The notes: generated from the sequence alone by a model not told the origin. A DNA stretch of 64,000 bases from Clostridium facile (GCF_014297275.1 NZ_JACOQK010000001.1:1922001-1986000); one strand, 5' to 3'; positions 1 through 9,464 are shown, counted from the first letter of the stretch. A program made the numbers and translations.

Positions 1-2
1 TT

Positions 3-542
3 CTACTAGATGTAGAAATGCCCGGAAAAAATGGAATGGAAATGGCAAACATCCTCAACCAGAAAAAGCCACATCTACCTATCGCATTTGTTACCAGCCA
101 TGAAGAACTTGTTTTTGAGGCGATCCGATGCCGTCCATTTGGATTTATTCGAAAATCCTGTTTGGATGAAGATTTAGAGGATCTGGTAAAACGTTTCCTT
201 CAGTGGATCCAAAAGCGTAATCAAAAAATTTTATTGGATGCAGAAGGTAAGCAGGTATCTGTTAGCATTCCGCAAATTTTGTATGTGGAAAGTGCCAAAA
301 ATTATATTATGGTACATACAGCAAAAAACATCTATAAAATTCGAAAAACAATTAACCAGTTTGAAAAAGAAGTGGGGCGTTATGGGTTAATCCGTTGCCA
401 CAAAGGTTTTTTGGTCAACTATGCCCACATTGAGGAAATTTCCAAACATGAACTATTCTTAACTGGTGAAGTATCGGTTCCACTCAGCCGCACATATACC
501 TCGTCCGTTAAGGATGCTTTCATGCAATTTTCAAGGAGATAA
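3..542 (+). CDS. LytTR-family response regulator, 5' end cut by window
   Basis: This is a DNA-binding response regulator of the AgrA/LytR type. The frame is open from the first base, and the residues LLDVEMPG just before the first ATG (position 18) contain the expected phospho-accepting aspartate (codon 9-11), so the gene really starts upstream of the window. The rest of the receiver (KPHLPIAFVTSHEE, then the FGFIRK lysine segment) is followed by a LytTR domain in the last 100 residues, with the usual IPQILYVESAKNYI and IRCHKGFLVN segments. A ribosome site for the next gene overlaps its stop, so it is co-transcribed with the kinase behind it. Its targets are not visible here. Confidence 0.9.
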   Translation, partial: LLDVEMPGKNGMEMANILNQKKPHLPIAFVTSHEELVFEAIRCRPFGFIRKSCLDEDLEDLVKRFLQWIQKRNQKILLDAEGKQVSVSIPQILYVESAKNYIMVHTAKNIYKIRKTINQFEKEVGRYGLIRCHKGFLVNYAHIEEISKHELFLTGEVSVPLSRTYTSSVKDAFMQFSRR

Positions 543-544
543 GA

Positions 545-1873
545 ATGTCAACTGGTTTATGGATAGTGATAGAATTAATAACCAATGCGATAGAATCCTA
601 TATTATGCTCGATTTTATCGTACAGTATTTAGGATTTAAAACAGAGGAGAAAAAATGGAAATACTTTCAATGGATCTGTTGGGGAATATTATTTGCAGAG
701 ATTACTTTTTTCACATTACCTTCAAAAGTAGAGTTTTTTTCTGTTCTTGTTTCAATGACTATTTGTTTTATTTTTTCATTATTATGTTTACAAGGTAAAA
801 CCTTACAAATAGTTTATACAGTTTTTCTTTCAATTATATTGGATGTACTAACAGCTGTTATATCAGGAGGTATTTGTGGATTACTCTTTGATTCTAGCTG
901 GTATCAAGTTTATTTAGGCAGAGATGTTAGCAGAATTATTTTATTAGTTTTTTCTAAGGTTCTATATTTTTACCTTTCCCGTTTAATCCTGCGGTTTAAA
1001 TTCCGTTCAGATACATCAGTAGCCTGGTGGATTATGTTAAGCCTAAATCCTCTTGTATCTGCTATATTACTGTTTTGTATTGTTATGATAGCGCATGACA
1101 CATTACAAAAATATTTAATTTATATTTTGATTGCAGCTTTTTCTATCTTAATTTTAAATATCGTAACATACTGGATATTTATCCGATCCCAAAAAGATAA
1201 TCAAAAACAAATTGAATATAAAATATCACTGGAAAAGGAACGAACCAAAAAACAATTCGCAGAAGAGTTAAAAGCTTCCAACCAGCAACTACATGCTTTG
1301 CGGCATGATTTAAAATCATACCATACATCACTGTTGTCGCTGCTAAGAAATAATCATCCCGAAGGTGCTATTAAACTTCTGGAAGAAAACCTGGACTATA
1401 TTGATCAGACCAGAAGGTTTATTTTTACCGATAATATTTTAGTAGATGGTGTAATCAATAACAAAATAGCATTGCTGCAAGATGAACGTGTTAAAACAAC
1501 ATTTTCAGTTTCTTCCCTTAAAACAATTGCGGAAAGCAGTTTAAACGAGATGGACCTCTGCTTAATACTGGATAATCTATTGGAAAATATTTTAGATTAT
1601 TATAAATCCAACCCCAAAACAGACACAAAAGAAGTTTACTTTGAACTTTTTGAAAATAGCCGTTTTATCCGTATTATTGTAAAAAATTCGATTTCCGGTT
1701 CTGTCTTAAAAGGTAACGAAAAATTATTTACCACAAAAAAAGATAAAAATCTTCATGGCTTTGGTATCCCAAAAGTCAAAAAGCTAGTGAAAAAATACAA
1801 TGGCATCATCAATATATTTGAGGAAAATGGCTTTTTCTGTGTAGACCTCATACTATATTTCAAATTAAAGTAA
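545..1873 (+). CDS. AgrC-like GHKL sensor histidine kinase
   Basis: This 442-aa membrane kinase should pair with the LytTR regulator 2 nt upstream. Residues 1-215 contain about six or seven hydrophobic segments, then a coiled linker (about 216-250). The H-box ALRHDLKSYH supplies the phosphorylated histidine near residue 257. The N-box reads DLCLILDNLLENILDY, and the glycine box is LHGFGIPKVKKLVKKYNG. This arrangement is typical of peptide-sensing AgrC-type kinases (PF14501 ATPase). The start is set by AAGGAGAT, which overlaps the preceding stop. No agrB or agrD gene lies in the window, so the ligand is unknown. A terminator follows at 1989. Confidence 0.9.
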   Translation: MSTGLWIVIELITNAIESYIMLDFIVQYLGFKTEEKKWKYFQWICWGILFAEITFFTLPSKVEFFSVLVSMTICFIFSLLCLQGKTLQIVYTVFLSIILDVLTAVISGGICGLLFDSSWYQVYLGRDVSRIILLVFSKVLYFYLSRLILRFKFRSDTSVAWWIMLSLNPLVSAILLFCIVMIAHDTLQKYLIYILIAAFSILILNIVTYWIFIRSQKDNQKQIEYKISLEKERTKKQFAEELKASNQQLHALRHDLKSYHTSLLSLLRNNHPEGAIKLLEENLDYIDQTRRFIFTDNILVDGVINNKIALLQDERVKTTFSVSSLKTIAESSLNEMDLCLILDNLLENILDYYKSNPKTDTKEVYFELFENSRFIRIIVKNSISGSVLKGNEKLFTTKKDKNLHGFGIPKVKKLVKKYNGIINIFEENGFFCVDLILYFKLK

Positions 1874-1988
1874 CGTTTATTGAACCAAAACATCTGGATA
1901 GAAAACTATTCCCTAAAACAAATAACCCCTATTGCTATTCTAACCAGCTTATTTGCGCTGTCGAAATTCCATCGCCTTAAAAAAATAC

Positions 1989-2035
1989 ATCCCCCTAAAA
2001 GGAGCCGCTTCTGCCTTCCTTTAGGGGGATTTTTT
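1989..2035 (+). terminator. Intrinsic terminator after the two-component operon
   Basis: ATCCCCCTAAA pairs with TTTAGGGGGAT around a loop of about 25 nt and is followed by a run of T on the plus strand. It ends the regulator-kinase transcript. Confidence 0.8.
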
Positions 2036-2466
2036 ATAGATTAACGATTGATTTTCATAACTCGTTCAGCGCTATCGTTACGCCCTATTACAGATACAGC
2101 TAACACAGTATCTACGACAAAAGCTGCAGATTTCTACTAAAGACATTTTATTTTTCCTACAATATGAAATTTCCCTATTGTATTGCCCATTTTCCTATAT
2201 TCATCACAGACAAATTATAAGGAATATTAGGGTATATCGTTTATCCATTTATAATATCTATTCGCCTTATATAACGTAAATTTAGCTATACCAAATTGAA
2301 ATAATTGTGATTATCTGCCTATTACCCGTCAAGTCCATTTGCGTACCTTACGTTACAGCTAGTAAACAGTCAACTATCCCATTATTATCAACTTTTTAGC
2401 ATCAAAAAATAACTTCTATTTTAACCCTTTGTTTTTTACATACTCATTTTCAAATGAATTTAAGAC
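2036..2466. other. AT-rich intergenic stretch, no supported gene
   Basis: I see no intact gene here. On the minus strand a 28-codon open stretch ending at about 2040 reads like a protein C-terminus (it contains LAVSVIGRND and ends MKINR). It may be the tail of a decayed gene, but it is too short to assign. Confidence 0.4.
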
Positions 2467-2710
2467 AAAAAAGCCACTAGTAAACTAGTGGCTTTGCCCA
2501 GACCCCTGGAGGAGATATTGAATCGCATCGCTTGCCTCGCTACTGGCAAAGCAGTTCGAGTTTTCTTTCCGTACCCTTGTATGAAAACAAAACTGTATGC
2601 AAAAATCCCCGAATTACTTTTTCAAAATATTCCATTCTCAAGTAGAAGGCAGTCTTCATCTATAAGAGTTTCTCATTTTGCCAAGGTTTTATTAAACCTA
2701 TAGGCAGCAA
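2467..2710 (+). repeat. Dispersed intergenic repeat, copy 1 of 3
   Basis: The copy opens with a hairpin (GCCACTAGT/ACTAGTGGC) and runs through a conserved core with blocks CATCGCTTGC, CTACTGGCAAA, TTTCCGTAC and TGTATGCAAAAATCC. It ends in CCTATAGGCAGCAA, directly next to the terminator of the following minus-strand gene. Copies 2 and 3 are at 20703 and 55265 in the same orientation. A 71-codon open frame runs across it, but indels between copies change the frame, so I treat it as non-coding DNA or an RNA element. Confidence 0.8.
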
Positions 2711-2716
2711 TAATAC

Positions 2717-2744
2717 AAGCCCGATTTCAATCGAAATCGGGCTT
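2717..2744 (-). terminator. Terminator hairpin of the GH106 gene
   Basis: AAGCCCGATTT pairs with AAATCGGGCTT around a six-base loop, 25 nt beyond the stop of the minus-strand enzyme gene and directly beside the repeat copy. Confidence 0.7.
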
Positions 2745-2768
2745 ATAAACGTTTATCTTTCCTTAATA

Positions 2769-5700
2769 TTATTTTTTCTTACGGGAAAGTAATACTGCTG
2801 TGCCTGCTACTGCCAACATTACTACACCTGCGATTGGAGCAAAATCCCCTGTTTTCGCTGCGTTTGCTTTTGTTGTTGTATTTTCCTGTCCAGTCTGAGT
2901 AGCATTGTTATCAGACGGTGTTTCTGTTTCCATCCCTTCTACTGCTACTAAACTATCCATTGCAGCCTGCACAGATTGTACTGCTGCGTCTACTTCTTCC
3001 TGGGTTGCGTTTTCATTTTCCAGTACTGCTTTTGCGTCATTTACTGCTGCTTCTAGTACTGCGTAGCTTTCTGCTGTGTATGCGTTCGCATCCACTTTCT
3101 CTGCCTCTGCTACTACTTCTTCCAAAATAGATTTATCCGCTTTGTATCTCAGGTTCAACATTGCGTTTAACAGATTATCCGCTACTTCATTGATTTCCGC
3201 CTGCATTGCATCTCCATCATCAAATACAGTTTGTGCTGTTTCCAATGCTGCGGTAAATTCTGCTTGACCTGCTTCTACATATTTGCTCAGGTCAATCCCT
3301 TCTGCTGCTGCGATTAAGCTTGCTAACTCTGTTTTATCGCCTGCTACAAATCCTAATTTATGGATTTCGTTCAACAGTGTTTTCCATGCTGCATTTACTT
3401 CTTCCTGGGTTGCTGCTGCGTTATTTGCTACTGCCTTGGCATTTTCCAATGCTGCATCAAATGTTTTTTGTACACTTTCAATGGCATTGTCATATTCCCC
3501 GCTTGCTTTGGCTTGTTCCGCATAAGCAATCACAGAATTCAAAACGCCTTTATCTGCTTCTTTTACCGTAATATCCTGGTAAGGAATCACGCATACATCC
3601 CCGATAACGCCATACTCTTGAATCTTTTTAGAACCAACTGCGTTTGCTAAAGTAGAAGCGACTTCAATTACCAAGGTGTTCTCTCCATCTACCAAATAGT
3701 CGCCTAAATCAATCTGTTTGGTAATCTGATTGATGGCAGGCAATTGCTGTCCATTTACAAATACACGGAAGGTATCAAATACTTCTGTTACATCCAAATA
3801 TGCACTGGTGTTATTGCTAGTATCAAAATTAAATGTTGTACTGTAAGTACCAATACCGGATACTGTTGAACCCAATTGTGGGATGTCTTTCCAAGCAATC
3901 AAATCTGTTTTGCCTACTGCAATATCTTCTTTCTTGGTATCCAATACGTCATTATCAGCGTTATCACCCTTGCTCCAACTTTGCACTGTTAAATTCCAGT
4001 CATTTAAATCAATTGATTCTGCAAGGCCAGTTACATTGTAGTTGTATTCTTTTCCTTCTTCATCTACTACAGTATAGGTTCCATCTTCTGTTGCACGTAC
4101 TGTCAAATTGCCATCTTTATAGCTGACTTTAGCATTGGAAGAAATAGTATGATTATCTGCTGGTTCTCCAAAGATACCTGTGGAAGAAATACCAACCATC
4201 ATTGCATCATTGGTAGCGAGGTCAACTGGAACGATGATTTGTCCATCTTCAACTGTGTAATTTGCAATTGGAGTGATTTCACCAGTCCATCCGTCTAACA
4301 AGTATGGGGTTCCATTACCTTCCAATGCAATTTCCAATTGTGCCTGTTCCCCTGCATCATTAAATAAGTAATAAAAATCAGCGTCTTCTGTAGTACGATG
4401 GATTGTAACGATATCTGCATTTGCAGTCTGTTTATCCACTGCTGGTTCAATACCTTTCGCTTCTAGAGCGGATACTACTTCAGAAGTATTTTCTACTTGA
4501 ACAACGCCATCTATCGCTAACAACTCATTAAATTTATTTACAACATCCTGGGCATTGTCTACTAAAGAAATAGATGTAGTTGGAGTCTGTCCCACTACAA
4601 TAATTGGGAACCCTGCATTTGCATATTCAATTAATTTGTCAATGGTTTCAACCGCCATGGAAGAAACATTGTTGATTATCATTGCACGATATCCTGGACC
4701 ATCTGGATTTAATACGCCATCTTTTATAACAGCGCTATCTAGGTTAAACAAACTTCTAGTAAAGAATTGATAGGAATAACCCGCTTCAGTCAAACCTGTA
4801 TCGGTATAATATGGAGCGCCATAGCTTGCGTTATAAGTTGGTTGATAAATTGCCACATCAGTTTTTTGTACCCCTTGCTGTAATACATATTGAGTGCGGT
4901 CAATATATCCTGTAATATCATTAATATGTTCCCATTCTGGCATTCTAGAGCTAAACGGTCCTGGAATATCACTGCCAAACGCATGGAAACCTGGCCATTG
5001 TGCCTCTGGTGAATACGCATAAGAATAACCGTGGAGATACATGGAGTTAACTCCTGCTGCATAGTTCTTGTTAAAGTTTGCAATCAAATCGTCAAATGGG
5101 AAGCCATATGCGCTGCCATATCCAAAGTTGGCACCAATCTCATCGGATAAAATGGTGTTTCCGCCCATATCACGACCTGCTGCCATTACACGGAAACTAT
5201 CGTGTTTATTTCCAAAGGTAAGAGATTCTCCTTCAGGGGTAGTAGCAATAGCAGAAGTTAAAGCAGAATCAATCGTAGAACCATACGCTTGTACCCGGTA
5301 TCCCATACCGTAAGTTTCTGCCCAATCCACCATATCTTGGGTACGTTCATAGTTATATAAATTACTTAACGTTTCCACATAATCATTTCTGACATTGGTT
5401 ACTAAATTGTCTGTATCATCTGTCAATATAAAAGGTGAATTGTTGGAAATGCTATCCATACCTGTTACTTTTAATACAAATGGAAGATAGTTGGTTAAAT
5501 CATACCCAGTTTCTTCTTGGAATTCCTCCAACATATCGTATGTCCACAGTCCTGCTGTCGTCATTTCCAAAGAATCCTCGAACCAGTTCCCACCTACTTC
5601 TTTTATCAATTCAGCGGTTTCAGGGTCAGAGAACAGGTTGTTTTCATAGTATTTCTGCATTACATTGACGCCAGCGTCGCTAAAATGGTCTACTACATAA

Positions 5701-6557
5701 GCATCGTAATTTGTGCCTGTGTGGTTATCCATAGAAGGCTGGTATCCTACCAACTGTCCTGTACCACGCTGGTAAATCGCTACTACAACATAATTGTCAT
5801 CTGGTGCTGTGAAATCAATTTCCCCATTTTCGTTTGGAGTTAACTGTACCATTGTGGATTGGTCCAAGGAGTACTGGGTATATTTTGTTGCTGGCTGCAT
5901 CCAGCCTCCTCCAGTTTCCACTTCTTTGGTAGAATCGTATTTTGCAGCGTAAATACCAATTAAATCATTTTCAATAACAGGGTTTTCTTCATTCGTAGTA
6001 GTAACTTTGGAAGTAACAGGTACACTACCTTGATAATTTTGCCCGTTTGACAATTCCACTGTGCCATAAACCAGTTCTTTCGCTGCGGCATCATCATTTG
6101 GCGTAATTTCATTGGAAGATGCCGGCCAACGTTGTCCAAATGTCATATCCACAGTAAGGCCATATTTTTTCGCAGATTTTAAAATCTGTTTTACAGATTT
6201 CTCCCAGTTTTTAGAGCCATATAAATAGGTGTCCCCATTTTCATCTTTTTGAGCTAAAGCATCCAGCTCGGATTGGCTCATCTTATCCCTTACATCCGCA
6301 ACCTCAACACAGCCGTAACCCGCATCCGCAAGTTCTTTAATCTCCCGGTCAATTTCATCCAGGTCTTTTGCTGCCCATCCACCTGGAATCCAATAACGTA
6401 CCCTTAATTTTGAATCATGATTACTTGCATTTTTAAATTCTGTTTGGAAAGTAGAATTTCCACTTTCTGCAGCCTGGACAGGAAGTACCCCTGTAAAACA
6501 GCTTGCTGCTAAAGCAAGCGATGTAACAGCCGCTATTAGTTTTTTTGCCTTTTTCAT
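2769..6557 (-). CDS. Secreted, wall-anchored GH106-type alpha-L-rhamnosidase
   Basis: This 1262-aa surface enzyme probably removes rhamnose from plant pectin or glycosides. It has a signal peptide (residues 1-29, ending VQAAE). The GH106-like catalytic part covers about 50-830: it starts with the RYWIPGGW segment and a GYGCVEV strand, and includes the conserved SDEIGANFG (glutamate near residue 473). A jelly-roll sugar-binding-like module follows at about 850-1000 (SWSKGDNAD, FRVFVNGQ), then about three FIVAR helical repeats (1010-1205), and a tail with AKTGD, a hydrophobic stretch and RKKK that looks like a sortase signal. The start follows GGAGGAG. It is divergent from an AraC regulator, the likely controller. 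The family call is solid; the exact substrate is inferred. Confidence 0.85.
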   Translation of the reverse strand: MKKAKKLIAAVTSLALAASCFTGVLPVQAAESGNSTFQTEFKNASNHDSKLRVRYWIPGGWAAKDLDEIDREIKELADAGYGCVEVADVRDKMSQSELDALAQKDENGDTYLYGSKNWEKSVKQILKSAKKYGLTVDMTFGQRWPASSNEITPNDDAAAKELVYGTVELSNGQNYQGSVPVTSKVTTTNEENPVIENDLIGIYAAKYDSTKEVETGGGWMQPATKYTQYSLDQSTMVQLTPNENGEIDFTAPDDNYVVVAIYQRGTGQLVGYQPSMDNHTGTNYDAYVVDHFSDAGVNVMQKYYENNLFSDPETAELIKEVGGNWFEDSLEMTTAGLWTYDMLEEFQEETGYDLTNYLPFVLKVTGMDSISNNSPFILTDDTDNLVTNVRNDYVETLSNLYNYERTQDMVDWAETYGMGYRVQAYGSTIDSALTSAIATTPEGESLTFGNKHDSFRVMAAGRDMGGNTILSDEIGANFGYGSAYGFPFDDLIANFNKNYAAGVNSMYLHGYSYAYSPEAQWPGFHAFGSDIPGPFSSRMPEWEHINDITGYIDRTQYVLQQGVQKTDVAIYQPTYNASYGAPYYTDTGLTEAGYSYQFFTRSLFNLDSAVIKDGVLNPDGPGYRAMIINNVSSMAVETIDKLIEYANAGFPIIVVGQTPTTSISLVDNAQDVVNKFNELLAIDGVVQVENTSEVVSALEAKGIEPAVDKQTANADIVTIHRTTEDADFYYLFNDAGEQAQLEIALEGNGTPYLLDGWTGEITPIANYTVEDGQIIVPVDLATNDAMMVGISSTGIFGEPADNHTISSNAKVSYKDGNLTVRATEDGTYTVVDEEGKEYNYNVTGLAESIDLNDWNLTVQSWSKGDNADNDVLDTKKEDIAVGKTDLIAWKDIPQLGSTVSGIGTYSTTFNFDTSNNTSAYLDVTEVFDTFRVFVNGQQLPAINQITKQIDLGDYLVDGENTLVIEVASTLANAVGSKKIQEYGVIGDVCVIPYQDITVKEADKGVLNSVIAYAEQAKASGEYDNAIESVQKTFDAALENAKAVANNAAATQEEVNAAWKTLLNEIHKLGFVAGDKTELASLIAAAEGIDLSKYVEAGQAEFTAALETAQTVFDDGDAMQAEINEVADNLLNAMLNLRYKADKSILEEVVAEAEKVDANAYTAESYAVLEAAVNDAKAVLENENATQEEVDAAVQSVQAAMDSLVAVEGMETETPSDNNATQTGQENTTTKANAAKTGDFAPIAGVVMLAVAGTAVLLSRKKK
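2775..3530 (-). repeat. FIVAR/anchor coding block, copy A
   Basis: This DNA encodes the FIVAR repeats and sorting tail of the GH106-type enzyme and is nearly identical over long tracts to 9500-10265 in the GH78 gene. The stretches 3360-3510 and 10080-10230 differ at only a handful of bases by eye, while the middle part (about 3190-3350) is clearly more diverged. The mosaic suggests duplication followed by gene conversion. Confidence 0.8.
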
Positions 6558-6588
6558 CGTTCTCCTCCTCCAAGGATAATCTTAATGC

Positions 6589-6618
6589 TTGACAATATCC
6601 TGCCAAAACATCTATAAT
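6589..6618 (+). promoter_or_regulatory. Sigma-A-like promoter for the AraC regulator
   Basis: TTGACA at 6589-6594, an 18-nt spacer and TATAAT at 6613-6618 lie about 100 nt upstream of the regulator ATG. The same 160-bp gap must also hold the promoter of the divergent GH106 gene and any AraC operator, which I could not pin down. Confidence 0.65.
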
Positions 6619-6717
6619 TAATTTAACGGTCTGTTATAATTTTAATCTAATTGAATAAAAAAATCATCGCTATTTTTTTAGAATACATATGTAATATTTT
6701 TAGAACTAGGTGACAAT

Positions 6718-7728
6718 ATGAACCAAATTATCGAACAGTATATTGAAAATTGGAAACAAAAAAATTTCCAAACACAGAACCATCGAAGGTTCCCTAACCT
6801 GAAAGACACCAATCAAATAGATATTATCTCAGACCATATTTTTGGTTTGAAACAGAATGATATCGCGATTGGTATTCACCATCCTGCTTTTAACCATGGC
6901 CCAAAACATAAACATGATTTTTTTGAATTAATTTATATTTACCATGGAAGCTGTAGCAATCATATCTACCGACAGCAGGACATTACCATACAGATGAATC
7001 AAGGGGATATCTGTCTTTTAAACCCCAACGCTGTCCACTGTTTAGATATAGGAGAAAACACCGATTCGATTGTTTTTAATATTATGTTTAAAACCTCTTT
7101 ATTTGATAAAGCATTTATCAACCTAATTCCAGATAACAGTATTATGGTCCAATTTTTTATCAATTCACTTTACAATAAAAAAGATAAAAATGAATACTTA
7201 TTGTTCCGCAACCATCCAGAAAATGATGTTTCTGAAATTATCGAAAAAATATTGGTAGAATTTATCCAGAAAAAAATCTGCTATCAAAATACCATCCAAG
7301 CATATTTAATCGTACTTTTCTCTTCCCTGATCCGACAATTTAGTGAGGATGAACAAACTACAGAAGAAAAAAATTTTATTCCCACTGATATCGCGGAAAT
7401 ATTAGATTACATTTCTCAAAATTATAATACAGTTACTTTAACATCTGCAGCGGACCATTTTTTTTATAACCCCAGTTATTTATCTTCTTATATTAAACGC
7501 TTTACCGACCGTACGTTTACCGATATTGTTTTAGAGTATAAATTAGAACATTGCTGCAATTTTTTGCGCAATTCTGATATGCCAATTGCTGATATCGTTA
7601 ATTTAACAGGTTTTAACTATAGTTCCCATTTCTTCAAACTGTTCCAAAAACATTTTCACTGTACACCAGCAGAGTACCGTAAACTTTATTATCAGCCAAA
7701 CCCATCACACGAGGATAATTCTTTATAG
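6718..7728 (+). CDS. AraC-family regulator with cupin sensor domain
   Basis: This 336-aa transcription factor has an N-terminal cupin-like sensing half (about residues 50-150, with HGPKHKHDFFELIY) and a C-terminal pair of helix-turn-helix motifs (about 228-325; first helix region SAADHFFYNPSYLSSYIKRF, second DIVNLTGFNYSSHFFKLF). Regulators of this layout usually bind a sugar and activate glycan-use genes. It is transcribed away from the GH106-type enzyme across a 160-bp gap, so control of that gene, and perhaps of the GH78 gene, is the natural inference. A weak AGGTGA site precedes the ATG. A terminator begins 2 nt after the stop. Confidence 0.85.
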   Translation: MNQIIEQYIENWKQKNFQTQNHRRFPNLKDTNQIDIISDHIFGLKQNDIAIGIHHPAFNHGPKHKHDFFELIYIYHGSCSNHIYRQQDITIQMNQGDICLLNPNAVHCLDIGENTDSIVFNIMFKTSLFDKAFINLIPDNSIMVQFFINSLYNKKDKNEYLLFRNHPENDVSEIIEKILVEFIQKKICYQNTIQAYLIVLFSSLIRQFSEDEQTTEEKNFIPTDIAEILDYISQNYNTVTLTSAADHFFYNPSYLSSYIKRFTDRTFTDIVLEYKLEHCCNFLRNSDMPIADIVNLTGFNYSSHFFKLFQKHFHCTPAEYRKLYYQPNPSHEDNSL

Positions 7729-7730
7729 AA

Positions 7731-7772
7731 AAAACAGATGGCTTGCAAAATCCGATAAGCCATCTGTTTTTA
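7731..7772. terminator. Bidirectional terminator between convergent genes
   Basis: AAAACAGATGGCTT pairs with AAGCCATCTGTTTT around a short loop, with T runs on both strands. It serves the AraC gene on the plus strand and the transporter on the minus strand. Confidence 0.85.
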
Positions 7773-7780
7773 TTGCTATA

Positions 7781-9127
7781 TCATCCAATTCCCTGGAATA
7801 CTACTCCTAAAATAAATACCGCTGCCGTTAAACCGCAAAACACAAATTTTGTCATTGGCTCTAACCATCTTCCAATTTTGCGTTTTCTCCCTTTTTGCAT
7901 CTCTTTTCGGACATATTTAGAACCAAATACCCAATAGAACATGATGCCTGCCATTCCAGCACCTAATGGGCAAATATAAATCGAAACTGCATCCATCCAT
8001 TGGCTTACAATCGCCTGGATACACACACCAACTACTGCACCAATCCCTAAAATGGATAAAACTGCTTTTGTTCTGGAAAACCCTAAAATCTCCTGTAAAG
8101 TAGCGATAGGTGCTTCAAACAGGTTAATCAGCGAGGTAATCCCTGCTAAAAATACGGCAATAAAGAAAATAATAACTAATATCTGCCCACCTGGCATAGA
8201 TTTAAAAAGATTAGGAAGATGGATAAACATTAAACCAGGGCCACCATCAAATAGGTTTGTACCAGCAGTAGCCATTGCTGGAATTATCACCAAAGCCGCC
8301 AGCATAGCAGCCAAAGTATCAAATAAAGCAACTTTCCATGCCGCTCCAATAATGTTCTCTTTATCGCTTAAATAGGAACCATAAATTAGCGTTCCATTGC
8401 CCGCTAAAGAGAGGGAAAAAAATGCTTGCCCAAGAGCATAAACCCATGTCATTGGATTTAAAATATTCTCATCCACCGAAAACATGTATCGGTAACCAGC
8501 CAAAGAACCTGGCTGGAACAACATATAGATTGCCAATCCAACAAACATGCAGAAAAATAATGGCATCATTACCTTATTAACTTTTTCGATCCCGGAACTG
8601 ATGCCAAAAATCAAAATAACTGCTACCAATACAATACCCACTAGTTGCCATAGGTTATTTCCAAAATTGGAAGCCATACTGCCAAAAGCAGCGCTAAATC
8701 CTTCCACACTATTTGGTTCCAAGGTTTTTCCTGTAAACGCCCCCACTGTATACCGCAAAATCCAGCCCATTACAACGGAATATCCAATCGCTAAAGCCAA
8801 AGAACCCAAAACTGGAATAGCACCCAATACTTTACCAATTTTTCCATTTTTCCCTCTGGATTCTACTGCTTTTTGGAATGCATCCATTGGTCCGGAACGG
8901 GTTGCGCGACCAAAAGCCATTTCTCCGATTACTCCAGAAAATCCAATAATGATGACAAACAAAAAATAGGGGATTAAAAATGAGCCTCCGCCATATTTGG
9001 AAACACGACTAGGAAACATCCAGATATTTCCCATACCAACCGCAGATCCAATACAGGCTAAAATATAGCCCCACCTGGAAATAAATACATCCCTCTTTTT
9101 TAAGGATGTTACCTGATTTTTTACCAT
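7781..9127 (-). CDS. Sodium-dependent transporter, SNF/NSS family
   Basis: This 448-aa integral membrane protein imports a small solute with sodium. The family mark is the TM1 segment GSAVGMGNIWMFP (about residues 23-35) after a short cytoplasmic N-terminus, followed by about ten further hydrophobic helices. Length is normal for bacterial members such as TnaT or MhsT, which carry amino acids. It stands alone between the two rhamnosidase genes, convergent with the AraC gene, and has its own AAAAGGAG ribosome site. Its position suggests a link to glycan use, but the family normally takes amino acids, so I would not assign a sugar substrate. Confidence 0.88.
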   Translation of the reverse strand: MVKNQVTSLKKRDVFISRWGYILACIGSAVGMGNIWMFPSRVSKYGGGSFLIPYFLFVIIIGFSGVIGEMAFGRATRSGPMDAFQKAVESRGKNGKIGKVLGAIPVLGSLALAIGYSVVMGWILRYTVGAFTGKTLEPNSVEGFSAAFGSMASNFGNNLWQLVGIVLVAVILIFGISSGIEKVNKVMMPLFFCMFVGLAIYMLFQPGSLAGYRYMFSVDENILNPMTWVYALGQAFFSLSLAGNGTLIYGSYLSDKENIIGAAWKVALFDTLAAMLAALVIIPAMATAGTNLFDGGPGLMFIHLPNLFKSMPGGQILVIIFFIAVFLAGITSLINLFEAPIATLQEILGFSRTKAVLSILGIGAVVGVCIQAIVSQWMDAVSIYICPLGAGMAGIMFYWVFGSKYVRKEMQKGRKRKIGRWLEPMTKFVFCGLTAAVFILGVVFQGIG

Positions 9128-9431
9128 TATGTTACACTCCTTTTACAGTAGGCAAATACAGCCCAAATAAAATTTGCCCACTGTATCATTACCCAAATAA
9201 AAAATTTTTTCTATCTGTCATAGAAAAATTAGCGTCTATTCATAAAAATAGAAGTACTTTGTTCTCTATAATTTTACAATTTTTTTATCGCAATGTCAAT
9301 TATTTATTAATAAAACTCAATGTTAACAAAATTCATTTTAATTTTATATATGTTACTATCACATTGAAACAATTTATAAATATATGGACAAGTTTGTTTC
9401 CAAATAGTTATAATTTCTTTTCACATATTAA
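9128..9431. other. AT-rich intergenic region
   Basis: This gap of about 300 bp lies upstream of the transporter and downstream of the GH78 gene. It presumably holds the transporter promoter. I see no RNA gene or conserved coding frame in it. Confidence 0.5.
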
Positions 9432-9464
9432 AATCCCCCATCTATTCTGTTTAGATGGGGGATT
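9432..9464 (-). terminator. Terminator of the GH78 gene
   Basis: AATCCCCCATCTA pairs with TAGATGGGGGATT, 30 nt past the stop of the minus-strand rhamnosidase gene, followed on that strand by TTTTAAT. Confidence 0.8.

Noticed and set aside
1874..1988. agrD/agrB-type peptide gene behind the kinase
   Set aside because: No short frame with a leader, a cyclic-peptide region or a membrane protease is present.
2040..2125. C-terminal-looking fragment on the minus strand (LAVSVIGRND, ending MKINR)
   Set aside because: Only about 28 codons and no upstream continuation in any frame.
2488..2703. Three short open frames with similar proteins at 2488-2703, 20728-20946 and 55282-55488
   Set aside because: They lie in the repeat copies. 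Indels between copies change the frame after the first 30 codons, starts differ, and no ribosome site is present, so a protein is unlikely.
2918..3650. Several open frames antisense to the FIVAR region (and again at 9638-10322)
   Set aside because: They are by-products of the repetitive, helix-coding composition of the enzyme tails on the other strand.
7781..9127. Transporter as a rhamnose importer
   Set aside because: The GSAVGMGNIWMFP signature belongs to sodium-dependent amino-acid carriers, so location alone is not enough.
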